NCBI RefSeq assembly: GCF_000473045.1
Contig: NZ_AXAY01000010.1
Location: 1-64,000, forward strand
Source of the DNA: Bradyrhizobium sp. WSM3983
Lineage (GTDB): Bacteria > Pseudomonadota > Alphaproteobacteria > Rhizobiales > Xanthobacteraceae
DNA length: 64,000 nucleotides
Direction of reading: 5' to 3'
Part shown: piece after piece, positions 33,714 to 41,938 of the stretch
Layout: each line of letters begins with the position of its first letter
How positions within the stretch are numbered: the first letter of the stretch is position 1
Notes under the pieces: model-generated
Told to the model about the DNA's origin: nothing
Databases searched by the model: none
What the model saw: the letters and a program-made list of their open reading frames with translations, nothing else
Translations under genes and position numbers: made by a program

Positions 33714-33911
33714 ATGAACAGGCTGGTGGAAATTCGCAGTCAGGAATCCCTGTGCCGTGAGCGTGCGGCGCTCGATTTTGAGCGTCGGGTTTTCTGGCTT
33801 GGCGAAGCCGAGGAATGGGAACAGCGCGCGCTCGACGAAATTGCCTATCACTTTCGCGAGTGCAATGTCGCTCACTCGGAGCTCACGCGCTTGGAGCTTG
33901 CGCGAAGCTGA
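33714..33911 (+). CDS. Small helical protein of unknown function
   Basis: The 65-residue charged protein (MNRLVEIRSQESLCRERAALDF...) is predicted to be almost all helix, with Trp residues in VFWLGEAEEWEQRALDEIAYHF. Similar short proteins are common in Bradyrhizobium, from memory, and their role is unknown. AGGAG at the proper distance before the ATG supports the start. It is convergent with the VWA-protein gene. Confidence 0.6.
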   Translation: MNRLVEIRSQESLCRERAALDFERRVFWLGEAEEWEQRALDEIAYHFRECNVAHSELTRLELARS

Positions 33912-33932
33912 CGTTGGCCGTGCGCCCAAAAC

Positions 33933-35309
33933 TTACTGGTAAGTCGCAACGATATCGGAGACCGCGCGCTCGAGCTGCTGCGCGGTGGCGCATTGCCGCA
34001 CCACGCTGCAAAAGGTCGCATAGCGCGGCATCTCGGAATCGCCAAAGCCCCAGGCGAGCCGTCCTTCGGGGTTGAGCCAGACCAGTCGCTTCGAGCGTTC
34101 GGAGACGCGGCGCAGAATGTCCGCGCGAGGGTCGAGATTGTTGCTCCGGGCGTCGCCGAGCACGATCACCGTGGTCTGTGGCGTCAGCGTGCTCATGAAG
34201 TCTTTTTCGAAATCGACCAGCGAAGTGCCGTAATCGGACGAGCCGAAGCCGACCTTGGACATGATCTCGGCCATCGCCTCTTCGGGCGACTTCTTCTCCA
34301 GGATCTCGCTGACCTCGATCAGATGCGACGAGAATGCGAAGGAGCGGACATCGTCCACGACCTCATGCAGCGAGTGGATCAGGAGCAGGAAGAAGTCCGA
34401 GACTTGCGCGACCGAGCCGGAGACGTCGCATAGTGCCACAATCTTCGGCCGATCGCGGTGCTTGCGCTTCCACGCGGTGAGGAAAGGCACGCCGCCCCAC
34501 GCGGCATTGCGGCGCAGCGTGCGGCGGACATCAAGGTGGCCGCGGCGCTGGCGCTTGCGCGGCTTCGAATAGCGCTCACGCAGGCGGCGCGCGATCTGGC
34601 GGATCAGCGCCCGCATCTCCGCCACCTGGCGCCGCTCGATGCGCGCGAGCGGCGCATTGCGCAGGATTTCGTGGCGGAGGTTTTCAGCCTCCTCGCGGGC
34701 ATAGAGCGCAAGTCCCTGCGCGACCGTGTCGCGTACCGCTTCACGCAAGGCATCGAGCGCGCCGCGCAGGCGCTCGGCCAGCGCGGGATTGGTTGCCATG
34801 AGTTCGTCGAGATCGTCGCGCAGGCGCTGAAGGCCCATGGCGTCGAGGATGCGACTGGAGAAGATGCCGCGCTGGGTCGAATAGCGGATGTCGGAGAGCG
34901 AAGCTGCGCCGGATGCGCTGGCGATTGCGGCTGAGATCGCATTGCGATCCTGCGACAGCAGCATCTGTGCGAGCGGGCCCAATCCTTCCGGAGACTGGCC
35001 TCCGCCGGCTTCGCTGTCCGAGCCTGAAGAGGGCGACTGATCGGCCTCCGGCGAAGCATCGTCGCTATTGGGCTTGGGCTGATCCTGCCGCGGTTCCGGC
35101 TGGCTGAAGAACAGATCGAAACAATCGCCGAGCGCAAGCTTCTCGTCCTGCGATTTGGCGAGGGTCAGGAGGAGGGCGTCGCGCAGGATGGCACGGTCGG
35201 TGAGACCGATCTGCGCGACGGCGCGCATCGCATCGATGCTTTCGGCGGGCGACACATGGACGCCGGCCCCGCGCGCCGCCCGAAAGAAACGATGGAGGTT
35301 CTCGCGCAT
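33933..35309 (-). CDS. VWA domain protein, CoxE-like
   Basis: The 458-residue protein has a helical N-terminal half with an acidic/Ser-rich linker (residues about 71-110) and a C-terminal von Willebrand A domain. The metal-ion site is DVSGS (295-299), with DYGTSLVDF and VIVLGDARSNN completing it. This matches the CoxE family, partners of MoxR-type ATPases in cofactor insertion or maturation of metalloenzymes such as CO dehydrogenase. The AAA+ gene lies immediately upstream with a six-base gap. No CoxLMS genes are nearby, but a related xanthine-dehydrogenase-type enzyme is encoded 30 kb away in this window. Confidence 0.85.
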   Translation of the reverse strand: MRENLHRFFRAARGAGVHVSPAESIDAMRAVAQIGLTDRAILRDALLLTLAKSQDEKLALGDCFDLFFSQPEPRQDQPKPNSDDASPEADQSPSSGSDSEAGGGQSPEGLGPLAQMLLSQDRNAISAAIASASGAASLSDIRYSTQRGIFSSRILDAMGLQRLRDDLDELMATNPALAERLRGALDALREAVRDTVAQGLALYAREEAENLRHEILRNAPLARIERRQVAEMRALIRQIARRLRERYSKPRKRQRRGHLDVRRTLRRNAAWGGVPFLTAWKRKHRDRPKIVALCDVSGSVAQVSDFFLLLIHSLHEVVDDVRSFAFSSHLIEVSEILEKKSPEEAMAEIMSKVGFGSSDYGTSLVDFEKDFMSTLTPQTTVIVLGDARSNNLDPRADILRRVSERSKRLVWLNPEGRLAWGFGDSEMPRYATFCSVVRQCATAQQLERAVSDIVATYQ

Positions 35310-35315
35310 CGGGCG

Positions 35316-36263
35316 TCAACCGAAGACGTTGGACCGTGCCGCCTTGGCAATGAAGGTCGTGATCTGGGGGTGCGCTGCCTCGATATCGGCCTCGTATTTC
35401 AAGAGCACGTTGAGGGTGTCCTTGACGATCTCGGTGTCGAGCTCGGAAGCCTGAAGCAGCACAAGCACGCGGGCCCAGTCGATCGTCTCGCTGACCGAGG
35501 GCAGCTTCTTCAAATCGAGCGAACGGATCTCGTGGATGAAGCCGACCATCTGCCGGCGCAGGGCCTGCGAGATGCCGGGCACGCGGCTCTCGACGATGCG
35601 CTCCTCCAGCCGCTGCTCGGGGAAGCCGATATGCAGATGCAGGCAGCGCCGTTTCAGGGCGTCGCCGAGGTCGCGTTCGCTGTTGGAGGTGAGGATCACC
35701 GTCGGCGGCGTGATCGCCGAGACGGTGCCGAGCTCCGGGATCGTGACCTGGAAGTCCGAGAGGATTTCCAGCAGCAGCGATTCGAATTCGGCATCCGACT
35801 TGTCGATCTCGTCGATCAGCAGCACGCAGCCGCCCGGCTGCTCCAGCGCCTGGAGAAGGGGACGCGGCTCGACGAACTCCTTGGAAAAGAACACGTCGCC
35901 GAAATCATGAAGTTGTTCGAGCGCGGCGTGCAGCGTCTGCGCGCCGCCAAGGACTTCGCCGAGCTTATCCTTGAGGATCTGGGTGTAGAGCAGCTGCTTG
36001 GCGTATTTCCACTCGTAGAGCGCCTTGGCCTCGTCGAGGCCTTCGTAGCACTGCAAGCGGATCATCTTCATGCCGCGCCAGGCGGCAATCGCCTTGGCAA
36101 GCTCGGTCTTGCCGACGCCCGCAGGACCCTCGACCAGGATCGGCTTTTCGATCTGTTGCGACAAATAGACGGCAGTCGCGATCTGCCGGCTCGCAATATA
36201 GCCTTGCGCGGCGAGGCCGCTCTCCACTGCCTCGATCGAGGTCGAGGGCTTCTGTTCAGCCAC
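35316..36263 (-). CDS. MoxR/CoxD-like AAA+ ATPase
   Basis: The 315-residue AAA+ protein has Walker A GPAGVGKT (46-53), Walker B CVLLIDEIDKSD and sensor TSNSERDLGDALKRRC, all typical of MoxR-type chaperone ATPases. I chose the GTG at 36263 (GGGAG upstream, sequence MAEQKPSTSIEAVE); the ATG at 36326 would add 21 unlikely residues. It forms a two-gene unit with the VWA/CoxE-like protein, a pairing known to act together in remodelling client enzymes. The client is unknown here. Confidence 0.85.
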   Translation of the reverse strand: MAEQKPSTSIEAVESGLAAQGYIASRQIATAVYLSQQIEKPILVEGPAGVGKTELAKAIAAWRGMKMIRLQCYEGLDEAKALYEWKYAKQLLYTQILKDKLGEVLGGAQTLHAALEQLHDFGDVFFSKEFVEPRPLLQALEQPGGCVLLIDEIDKSDAEFESLLLEILSDFQVTIPELGTVSAITPPTVILTSNSERDLGDALKRRCLHLHIGFPEQRLEERIVESRVPGISQALRRQMVGFIHEIRSLDLKKLPSVSETIDWARVLVLLQASELDTEIVKDTLNVLLKYEADIEAAHPQITTFIAKAARSNVFG

Positions 36264-36410
36264 GAAAGGGCGCTCCCAAAGGTCTTGCTTGAGGCTTGTT
36301 CTGCCTGCGTTCCCGGCAAAGAACAAGCCTCGTTTGGGATGGGCCTGATCCGCGCTGACGGCTGCTTTTTCCGTTCAGCGCAAATACTTAAGGGGCGACT
36401 TATGGTGCGG

Positions 36411-36611
36411 TCAGTGCCGCAGCAGCTCCGGCTTGTGGATGGTCTGCCTGACCTCGGCGCCGCAATCGGCGCATTCGTAGACGAAGTCGATTTTGGCAAG
36501 GCTCCAGTGCGGCTCGATCTCGCGCACATACATCGGCAGGAACCCCATGCACGTCGGGCAAATCACAGGCGCGATTTCGATATCCTGATGATGCTGTACA
36601 TAAGCTGGCAT
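36411..36611 (-). CDS. Small two-CxxC zinc-ribbon-like protein
   Basis: The 66-residue protein contains CPTC (residues 18-21) and CADC (47-50), which would bind one zinc ion in a ribbon. Between and around them are MGFLPMYVREIEPHW and the C-terminal VRQTIHKPELLRH. No transmembrane segment is present. The gene is monocistronic, upstream of and divergent from the quinone oxidoreductase gene. The function is unknown; a small nucleic-acid- or protein-binding adaptor is possible. Confidence 0.65.
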   Translation of the reverse strand: MPAYVQHHQDIEIAPVICPTCMGFLPMYVREIEPHWSLAKIDFVYECADCGAEVRQTIHKPELLRH

Positions 36612-36837
36612 CTCGGCTCTCCTTCGCAGGCGACCACCAAACCCCGCGCAAAGGCTACTGCCGGTCGCGTAGATGCCGTCATCAACTCTTTCGAACAGAG
36701 ACGGAACGGCGAGGGTTTGTCGTTCGCTGTGACATTCTTGTTACGTCCTCTGTACTGTAACCGGCGGACCAAATGCCTATTTATCCGGCCGATCCGCTTT
36801 TTCGGACCATCAACGCAACGATAAGGGAGCAACGCCC

Positions 36838-37824
36838 ATGACCCATGCCACGACCCATGCCATTCGTTTTCACAAGACCGGCGGTCCGGAAGTCCTGGTC
36901 TGGGAGGAGGTCAACGTCGGCAAGCCGGGGCAGGGCGAGGCGCGCATCCGCCACACTGCCGTCGGTCTCAACTTCGTCGACATCTACAACCGCTCGGGTG
37001 TGTATCCCGCGTCATTGCCGAGCGGGCTCGGCAGCGAGGGCGCGGGCGTCGTCGAGGAGGTCGGGCCCGGCGTCACCGATCTGAAGCCGGGCGATCGCGT
37101 CGCCTATGGTGCATCACCGCTCGGCGCCTATTCCGAGGCGCGGCTGATCCCCGCCGACCGGCTGTTGAAGCTGCCTGACGGCGTCGACGACAAGACTGCG
37201 GCCGCAATGATGCTGAAAGGGCTGACCACGCAGTACCTGATCCGGCAGACCTATCGCGTGAAGGCCGGCGACACCATCCTGCTGCATGCGGCGGCCGGTG
37301 GCGTCGGCCTGATCCTGAGCCAGTGGGCAAAACATCTCGGCGCGACCGTGATCGGCACGGTCAGCAGCGACGAGAAGGCAAAGCTCGCCAAGGCGCATGG
37401 CTGCGACCATGTCATCATCTATACGCACGAGGATTTCGTGAAGCGTGTCGACGAGATCACCGGCGGCAAGAAGGTGCCGGTGGTCTATGATTCCGTCGGC
37501 AAGGACACGTTTCTGAAGTCGCTGGACTGCCTCGCGCCGCTTGGCGTTGCCGCGCTGTTCGGCGCGTCCTCCGGCGCGGTAGAGCCGCTCAATCTCGGCC
37601 TGCTCGCCCAGAAGGGCTCGCTCTACGTCACCCGCCCGACGCTGTTCACTTACGCCGCCAAGCGCGAGAACCTGGTCGCGATGGCGAACGAGCTGTTCGA
37701 CGTCGTGAAATCCGGTGCAGTCAAGATCGAGGTGCGCCAGACCTATGCCCTGAAGGACGCTGCCAAGGCGCACGCCGATCTCGCCGCGCGCAAAACCACG
37801 GGATCGACCGTTCTGACGGTGTGA
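36838..37824 (+). CDS. qor: NADPH:quinone oxidoreductase (zinc-independent MDR family)
   Basis: The 328-residue medium-chain reductase is of the quinone oxidoreductase type. It has the N-terminal GroES-like domain with GLNFVDIYNRSGVYP and GSEGAGVVEEVGPGV, and the nucleotide-binding loop HAAAGGVGLILSQWAK (AAxGGVG). The catalytic zinc ligands of alcohol dehydrogenases are absent. The length is standard and AAGGGAG lies close to the ATG. It is a cytoplasmic enzyme reducing quinones with NADPH. A short hairpin (CAGGCTG/CAGCCTG, 37844-37860) follows the stop. Confidence 0.92.
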   Translation: MTHATTHAIRFHKTGGPEVLVWEEVNVGKPGQGEARIRHTAVGLNFVDIYNRSGVYPASLPSGLGSEGAGVVEEVGPGVTDLKPGDRVAYGASPLGAYSEARLIPADRLLKLPDGVDDKTAAAMMLKGLTTQYLIRQTYRVKAGDTILLHAAAGGVGLILSQWAKHLGATVIGTVSSDEKAKLAKAHGCDHVIIYTHEDFVKRVDEITGGKKVPVVYDSVGKDTFLKSLDCLAPLGVAALFGASSGAVEPLNLGLLAQKGSLYVTRPTLFTYAAKRENLVAMANELFDVVKSGAVKIEVRQTYALKDAAKAHADLAARKTTGSTVLTV

Positions 37825-37862
37825 TTCTGGACTGGCGATGGCACAGGCTGCTTCAGCCTGCG

Positions 37863-38138
37863 TCACGTCCGTTCGTGCTTGCGCAAGTCACGGACGTGAT
37901 CGAAACGGATCGCATGGAGGTCGACGTCCTCAGGCGGAACCTGGGGGAGGGCGGCCTCCGTCAGGATCGCCTCGGTCACGTCCTCGACCGAATTCTCTCC
38001 GATTTCGTGGATGAACGAGATGTTCTGGTACTCGCCTGAGGTGATCCGGGAGATGACCTCGCGTCTTGTGATCTCGGGATCGACGATGGCCTCGCGACCG
38101 CGCCGCCCGTAATCGATCATCACGACGAAATACTGCAT
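37863..38138 (-). CDS. Small protein of unknown function under S24-type operator control
   Basis: The 91-residue product (MQYFVVMIDYGRRGREAIVDPE...) has a beta-rich start and an acidic middle (EIGENSVEDVTE). No family is recognised, but the composition is that of a folded soluble protein. I chose the ATG at 38138, after GGCAGGATCG. Upstream are a TTGACT/AATACT promoter with a TTCCG-N5-CGGAA palindrome in its spacer and a second, weaker copy. The adjacent S24 repressor therefore probably controls this gene tightly. Confidence 0.65.
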   Translation of the reverse strand: MQYFVVMIDYGRRGREAIVDPEITRREVISRITSGEYQNISFIHEIGENSVEDVTEAILTEAALPQVPPEDVDLHAIRFDHVRDLRKHERT

Positions 38139-38179
38139 GAAACGATCCTGCCGCGCCCTCAAAGCCTGGAGCGCGGCAG

Positions 38180-38208
38180 AGTATTTCCGAAAAACGGAAT
38201 TAAGTCAA
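38180..38208 (-). promoter_or_regulatory. Sigma-70 promoter with operator in spacer
   Basis: On the minus strand TTGACT (38208-38203) and AATACT (38185-38180) are 17 bases apart. The palindrome TTCCGAAAAACGGAA (38185-38199) occupies the spacer, so a bound repressor would block RNA polymerase. This drives the small gene 37863-38138, leaving a leader of about 35 bases. Confidence 0.65.
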
Positions 38209-38215
38209 GTCTGAT

Positions 38216-38230
38216 TTCCAAAAAACAGAA
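38216..38230. promoter_or_regulatory. Second, imperfect S24-type operator
   Basis: TTCCAAAAAACAGAA has the same layout as the neighbouring site (TTCC-N7-GAA, with A replacing G at the inner positions). It lies just upstream of the -35 box and about 31 bases centre to centre from the perfect site, three helical turns away, which would allow cooperative binding. Confidence 0.45.
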
Positions 38231-38238
38231 ATCGGCGC

Positions 38239-38847
38239 CTACCGGCCCTTCTTGCGGGGGCGGGCCGACTTGGCGCGCAGCCGCTCGAGCTGGCCCTTGG
38301 GCATCGAGAGGCAGATCTCTCCGACCCAGTCGAGCTTGACGCCGACGATCGGCTTGGCGTTGAAGCTGTTGAGGTTGACGACGGAGGGAGATTTGCCCCG
38401 CTCGATGGTCTTCAGATAGCGCTCGCCGGTCTTGAGCCGGACCACGGCCTCTTCGCCATAAAAGCTGGACAGCGGATGACGTTGGTCCTTGTAGACCACG
38501 ATCACGTCGCCGCTTTCGTATTTGGGCAGCATCGAATCACCGACGATCTCGAAGGCGACGGTCTCTTCCATGATCGGGAAGGGCAGCGCGATGTCGCCGA
38601 GCCCCTCCGGCGGAACCTGCTCGACATCCGGTTCGATCACGGCGCCGGCACCGACGCGGCCCATGATCGGCGCGAGGTTCAGCTCAAGATATTCCATAAT
38701 CGGAATGATTTCCGAGGCCTTCACCAGGCGCTCGCCACCGAGGATTTCCGACACCGCGCCCGGGCGCACGCCCATCGCCGCGGCCAATCCGCCCTTGCTC
38801 TTGCCCGTCTTTTCCAGGCCCCGCTCGATCATTGCAACGTCCAACAT
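38239..38847 (-). CDS. Auto-cleavable LexA/CI-type repressor (HTH + S24 peptidase)
   Basis: The 202-residue protein has an N-terminal helix-turn-helix (KGGLAAAMGVRPGAVSEILGG, about residues 18-38) and a C-terminal S24 peptidase domain. The catalytic serine is in VGDSMLPKY (Ser105) and the lysine in RYLKTIE (Lys146). A VGAGAV stretch (65-70) offers the Ala-Gly scissile bond (67-68). All parts needed for LexA/CI-like self-cleavage are present. The tail is very basic. It is not LexA by length or HTH context and is not accompanied by phage genes. Matching palindromes lie in its own promoter, in that of the next small gene and in that of gcrA. Confidence 0.85.
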   Translation of the reverse strand: MLDVAMIERGLEKTGKSKGGLAAAMGVRPGAVSEILGGERLVKASEIIPIMEYLELNLAPIMGRVGAGAVIEPDVEQVPPEGLGDIALPFPIMEETVAFEIVGDSMLPKYESGDVIVVYKDQRHPLSSFYGEEAVVRLKTGERYLKTIERGKSPSVVNLNSFNAKPIVGVKLDWVGEICLSMPKGQLERLRAKSARPRKKGR

Positions 38848-38885
38848 GGTGATTCCCTCGATTGCCCATGGCTCTGCCTCTTGTA

Positions 38886-38900
38886 ATCCGAAATTCGGAA
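38886..38900. promoter_or_regulatory. S24-type operator in the repressor's own promoter
   Basis: ATCCGAAATTCGGAA follows the same TCCG-N5-CGGA plan as the site at 38185-38199. It lies 39-53 bases upstream of the repressor ATG (38847) and falls within the spacer of a weak TTGCAT/TTACAA promoter reading. Autoregulation is the natural inference. Confidence 0.5.
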
Positions 38901-38931
38901 TTGATGCAATTATGAATATCAGAATTCCAGC

Positions 38932-38960
38932 TTGACTTTACTTTCGGAATAACGGAATGT
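38932..38960 (+). promoter_or_regulatory. gcrA promoter with S24-type operator in spacer
   Basis: TTGACT (38932-38937) is followed 17 bases later by GAATGT (38955-38960), a weak -10. Between them lies TTCGGAATAACGGAA (38943-38957), a variant of the TTCCG-N5-CGGAA element. The arrangement mirrors the promoter at 38180-38208. Confidence 0.5.
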
Positions 38961-39009
38961 GTGTTCCGCCTCAGGATCGTGTGATCGGGGCGCATCACAG
39001 GACAGCAGC

Positions 39010-39543
39010 ATGGAACCGGGCCATTGGTCGTCGGAGCATTCCGACGCGCTTCGCGACTATTTTTTCAAGGGATTGTCATATGCGGAGATCGGAAGGGAGA
39101 TTAACGCAAGGTTTGGAACGGCTTACACGCGCAATGCGGTGGTTGGTCGCGCCAAGCGGCTCGGGCTCGCCGAGCCCGAACGGATGACGAGTCCATCGAT
39201 CGTGCCGTCCTTGCCGGGCGAGTCCGGTCTGCACGCGCCGCCTCGTGTTGCAATACCCGGCCTGAACCTTCCGCCGCCATCGGCACTGAAGCCGGCCAAT
39301 CCGGTCAAATTGCGCTGCGTCGGCGTCCGGCCGCGCCTGATGCCGCTGCTCGAGCTCGAGCGTGGCGATTGCCGCTATCCCTATGGCGGTGACGAGGAGG
39401 GCGAGGAGATCAGCTTCTGCGGTCACCCGCGTCAGCCCGGCTCGAGCTATTGCGCGCCGCATGCGCATCTGACCCGCGGACCCGGAGCCGCGTCGGGCCG
39501 TACCGCCGGTGCCGTCGTGCTGAGGCTGGTCTCCGCCGCCTGA
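39010..39543 (+). CDS. gcrA: GcrA-family cell-cycle regulator
   Basis: The 177-residue protein has the GcrA layout: an N-terminal helix-turn-helix (LSYAEIGREINARFGTAYTRNAVVGRAKRLGL, about residues 20-52), a Pro-rich linker, and a C-terminal cysteine/histidine block (GDCRYPYG, FCGHPRQPGSSYCAPH) that contacts sigma-70 in Caulobacter GcrA. GcrA activates many cell-cycle genes with sigma-70 at methylated GANTC sites. I start at the ATG at 39010 because the earlier ATG (38959) overlaps the predicted -10. It is divergent from the S24 repressor. Confidence 0.85.
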   Translation: MEPGHWSSEHSDALRDYFFKGLSYAEIGREINARFGTAYTRNAVVGRAKRLGLAEPERMTSPSIVPSLPGESGLHAPPRVAIPGLNLPPPSALKPANPVKLRCVGVRPRLMPLLELERGDCRYPYGGDEEGEEISFCGHPRQPGSSYCAPHAHLTRGPGAASGRTAGAVVLRLVSAA

Positions 39544-39592
39544 CCAATGCTGCCAGTGTCCCTTCTTATCCCAGCTCGCAAGGAGAATCCGA

Positions 39593-40156
39593 GTGGCACG
39601 TGCCAGACGTAACATGTCCTACAAATTGACCGAGCTGCACGACCGGCGGTCACGCGATCTGCCGTTCAACGCGGAAGTGACGAAAGTCGAGGTCGATAAT
39701 CCCCTGGCGCTCGATCTGGACGAGAAGATCGTGGCCATGCGGTCGATTCGCAACGATCCGCTCGGCCGGCTGCATTCGCACCGCCAGATCGACGAGGCGC
39801 AATATCGAGGTGGTCGCGCCTACCAGAACGACTGGGAAAGAGCGGCGCGGGGCCCCCAGGCCGTGGATCCGACCCGCGAATATGTCGATGGCACGCGCTC
39901 GCGAGAGCCCGTCACCGAGAGCCAGCGCCAGGCCGTGTTGCGGCTGAACCGGGTCGAACATGAGCTCGGCACCGACGGTGCTGCGCTGGTGCACGACGTG
40001 CTGGTACTCGGCCTGACCATGGACCAGATCGGGCAGCGGCGCGCTGTCCGCACCCAGCGCTGGAACGACTATTTCGCACGGCGTTTTCGCGAATGTCTCG
40101 ATCGGCTGGCGCTGGTCTACGGCTTTGCGACGGATGCATCGGCGCGGCGTCGCTGA
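39593..40156 (+). CDS. Protein of unknown function downstream of gcrA (DUF6456-like?)
   Basis: The 187-residue product starts with GTG after AGGAG. DPLGRLHSHRQIDEAQY, GGRAYQNDWERAARGP and a C-terminal helix-turn-helix-like part (LGLTMDQIGQRRAVRTQRWNDYFARRFRECLDRL) recall the DUF6456-type C-terminal domains of alphaproteobacterial regulators, but the match is tentative. It lies 50 bases after gcrA in the same direction and is followed by a strong hairpin, so the two are probably co-transcribed. Confidence 0.65.
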   Translation: MARARRNMSYKLTELHDRRSRDLPFNAEVTKVEVDNPLALDLDEKIVAMRSIRNDPLGRLHSHRQIDEAQYRGGRAYQNDWERAARGPQAVDPTREYVDGTRSREPVTESQRQAVLRLNRVEHELGTDGAALVHDVLVLGLTMDQIGQRRAVRTQRWNDYFARRFRECLDRLALVYGFATDASARRR

Positions 40157-40163
40157 ACGAGGC

Positions 40164-40187
40164 TGCCGGCGGCTTTCGCCGCCGGCA
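40164..40187. terminator. Bidirectional terminator hairpin
   Basis: TGCCGGCGGC (40164-40173) pairs perfectly with GCCGCCGGCA (40178-40187) around TTTC, followed by TTCTTC on the plus strand. It serves the two convergent genes ending at 40156 and 40203. Confidence 0.6.
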
Positions 40188-40202
40188 TTCTTCAGTCGTT
40201 CC

Positions 40203-40559
40203 TCACGGATGCGGCATGATCTGGTAGGGCGTGGTATAGGGCTCGACGCGGAGCGAGGCGTTGGCCAGCAGCCCGATCTTGGCGGTTGGCGCCTGCTGCA
40301 TCTCACCGTTCTGTCCGCGATGCACGTTGTATTGCCAGACGGTAAGGTCGCCCTTCTGCGCCAGTGCATGCGCGACCGCGCTCGCGTCATTGCCGCCGAG
40401 CGCCTGGAGCTCCTCGGGCGACAGCCCGACGATGATCTCGTCCTTGATGGTGACGATCTTGAAAAGGTTCATTTTGATCTCCTGCGCCCATGCGCCCTGT
40501 GCCGAGAGTGTAAGAAGCGCAACCGCGGCGCCCTTGGTGAGATCGCAGCGAGAAAGCAT
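40203..40559 (-). CDS. Small secreted protein of unknown function
   Basis: The 118-residue product has a signal peptide (to about residue 25, QGAWAQE). The mature part contains FKIVTIKDEIIVGLSPEEL, ALAQKGDLTVWQYNVHRGQNGE and VEPYTTPYQIMPHP. AAGGACGACAGC precedes the ATG. No family is recognised. It is likely periplasmic, and its promoter region faces the next secreted-protein gene. Confidence 0.65.
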   Translation of the reverse strand: MLSRCDLTKGAAVALLTLSAQGAWAQEIKMNLFKIVTIKDEIIVGLSPEELQALGGNDASAVAHALAQKGDLTVWQYNVHRGQNGEMQQAPTAKIGLLANASLRVEPYTTPYQIMPHP

Positions 40560-40753
40560 GCTGTCGTCCTTTGCTGACGCGCGCCCGAATCGAACAGTCC
40601 ATCAGCCATGGCGCCCGTGATCTGCGTGGCCGTTTCGCAACGGCTTGGTCGTGCGATCTTGAACAACGGTTCACGGAGCGAGAAGTATCGGGGAGCGATG
40701 AACCCTGACGTGGGGCGGCGAGTCCAAGCCGGGAGAACAAGGGAACTCGTCGG

Positions 40754-41218
40754 ATGAAATTCACCCGCACTATTTGTCTGTTCGCATGGCTCGGTACGGC
40801 CGGGCCCGCTGTGGCTGCGGATCCCTTCTATATCGGCAGCTGGACACTGACGACGGCCGTGGTGGCGCCATGGGCTGATCCGCACCGCAAGCCTGACGAT
40901 GCCGAGCGCGCGCGGCTGATGGGCAAGACGGTGGTCCTGAAGGCCAGGGAGATCTCCGGTCCGCGTCCATTTGCCTGCGCCAGGCCACAGTACAAGGTGA
41001 CGGACTACGGTCCCGACATGCTCTTCCAGGGCGCATTCGACGAGATGCAGCGCGCCGACAAGAAGGCCGATCCCAAAGCCCTTGCCGCTTCGTTCGGCTT
41101 TGCCGGGGCCCGCATCAGGACGCTGGAGACCGGGTGCGAGATCGACGTTCATTTCGTGGACGATGCAACCGCCGAAATCGGGCTCAACGATTACGTGTAT
41201 ACACTGAAGAAGCGTTAG
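40754..41218 (+). CDS. Small secreted protein of unknown function
   Basis: The 154-residue product has a signal peptide (residues 1-22, ...GPAVAADP). The mature part opens with FYIGSWTLTTAVVAPWADP, suggesting a lipocalin-like or small beta-barrel start (GSW motif), and includes two cysteines (FACARP and ETGCEID). No named family is certain. It lies alone between a secreted-protein gene and an intergenic stretch. A periplasmic binding or structural role is possible. Confidence 0.65.
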   Translation: MKFTRTICLFAWLGTAGPAVAADPFYIGSWTLTTAVVAPWADPHRKPDDAERARLMGKTVVLKAREISGPRPFACARPQYKVTDYGPDMLFQGAFDEMQRADKKADPKALAASFGFAGARIRTLETGCEIDVHFVDDATAEIGLNDYVYTLKKR

Positions 41219-41606
41219 TCCGCGGCTGCCAATCTCCGTTCACACCGGAAACAAGGTGAAACGCAGGTCTAATTGACAGCGATCAGGGCTGTGTGGTGAC
41301 TGATTGCTGCTTCTTGACGCAGGTGGGTGACGGCAGCGCGTATTCCTGTTATCCGGAATTGCCGTAGCACGATGCCGATGAAGCATCGCTAAGTCTGACG
41401 GTTTGGCTTGCTCTAGGGGTTGTTCCTTGTCATAATTGCAACTTCTCGGGTCGGCCGAGTCTCTCCAGATCTGCAGCTCAGCATGCCAACCTGCTGGGGT
41501 GTTCCGACCTAGAGTTCGTCGCCATGGCGTTCGGTGACGGCGTGCGGTTCTCGATCGGGCTCCCGATGTCCGACCCCGAAGGGCCGAATCCTGTCATAGG
41601 TGCGAG
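41219..41606. other. Intergenic region, no gene seen
   Basis: Nearly 390 bases without a convincing open frame. It is mixed in composition, with a relatively A+T-rich part around 41270-41460 containing TTCTTGACG- and TTGTTCC-like hexamers. It may carry the promoter of the small gene at 41607 or a short RNA, but no terminator or conserved structure supports that. Confidence 0.4.
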
Positions 41607-41792
41607 ATGAAAAACCTCAATTTCGCGGCTGAACTGCATCTTAAGCTCGGCGCACCCGCGAACGGTACCGTCGAAAGTCTCCGCCTGCTGCGCGCCTTTC
41701 TCAAGCTCGCCCCCCGGCAGCGCTTTGAGGTCATCAAGCTCGTCGAAGACCTCGTCACCGACGAAACTATCCCCGAACATCCGCTGTCTTGA
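41607..41792 (+). CDS. Small helical protein of unknown function
   Basis: The 61-residue product (MKNLNFAAELHLKLGAPANG...) contains an amphipathic helix, VESLRLLRAFLKLAPRQRFEVIKLVEDLV, and ends TIPEHPLS. Similar small proteins occur in Bradyrhizobium as far as I recall. AGGTGCGAG precedes the ATG. It lies 146 bases upstream of the phasin gene in the same direction. Confidence 0.5.
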   Translation: MKNLNFAAELHLKLGAPANGTVESLRLLRAFLKLAPRQRFEVIKLVEDLVTDETIPEHPLS

Positions 41793-41938
41793 GCCCGGTC
41801 ACGGGCCGACATTACCCTTTGTCCACCTTTCAGACCGGAAGCGGACCGCCAGGTGGCAGCCGTTGCCGGAGCTTGGCCGCTGGGACGAGGTGCGACAAAT
41901 GTGATAATCAGTCAGGAAAAAGAGGGAGGAGTGCGACC

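Noticed and set aside
38239-40156. Prophage remnant suggested by the S24 repressor
   Set aside because: No integrase, structural, lysis or attachment-site sequences nearby; gcrA and its neighbour are normal chromosomal genes.
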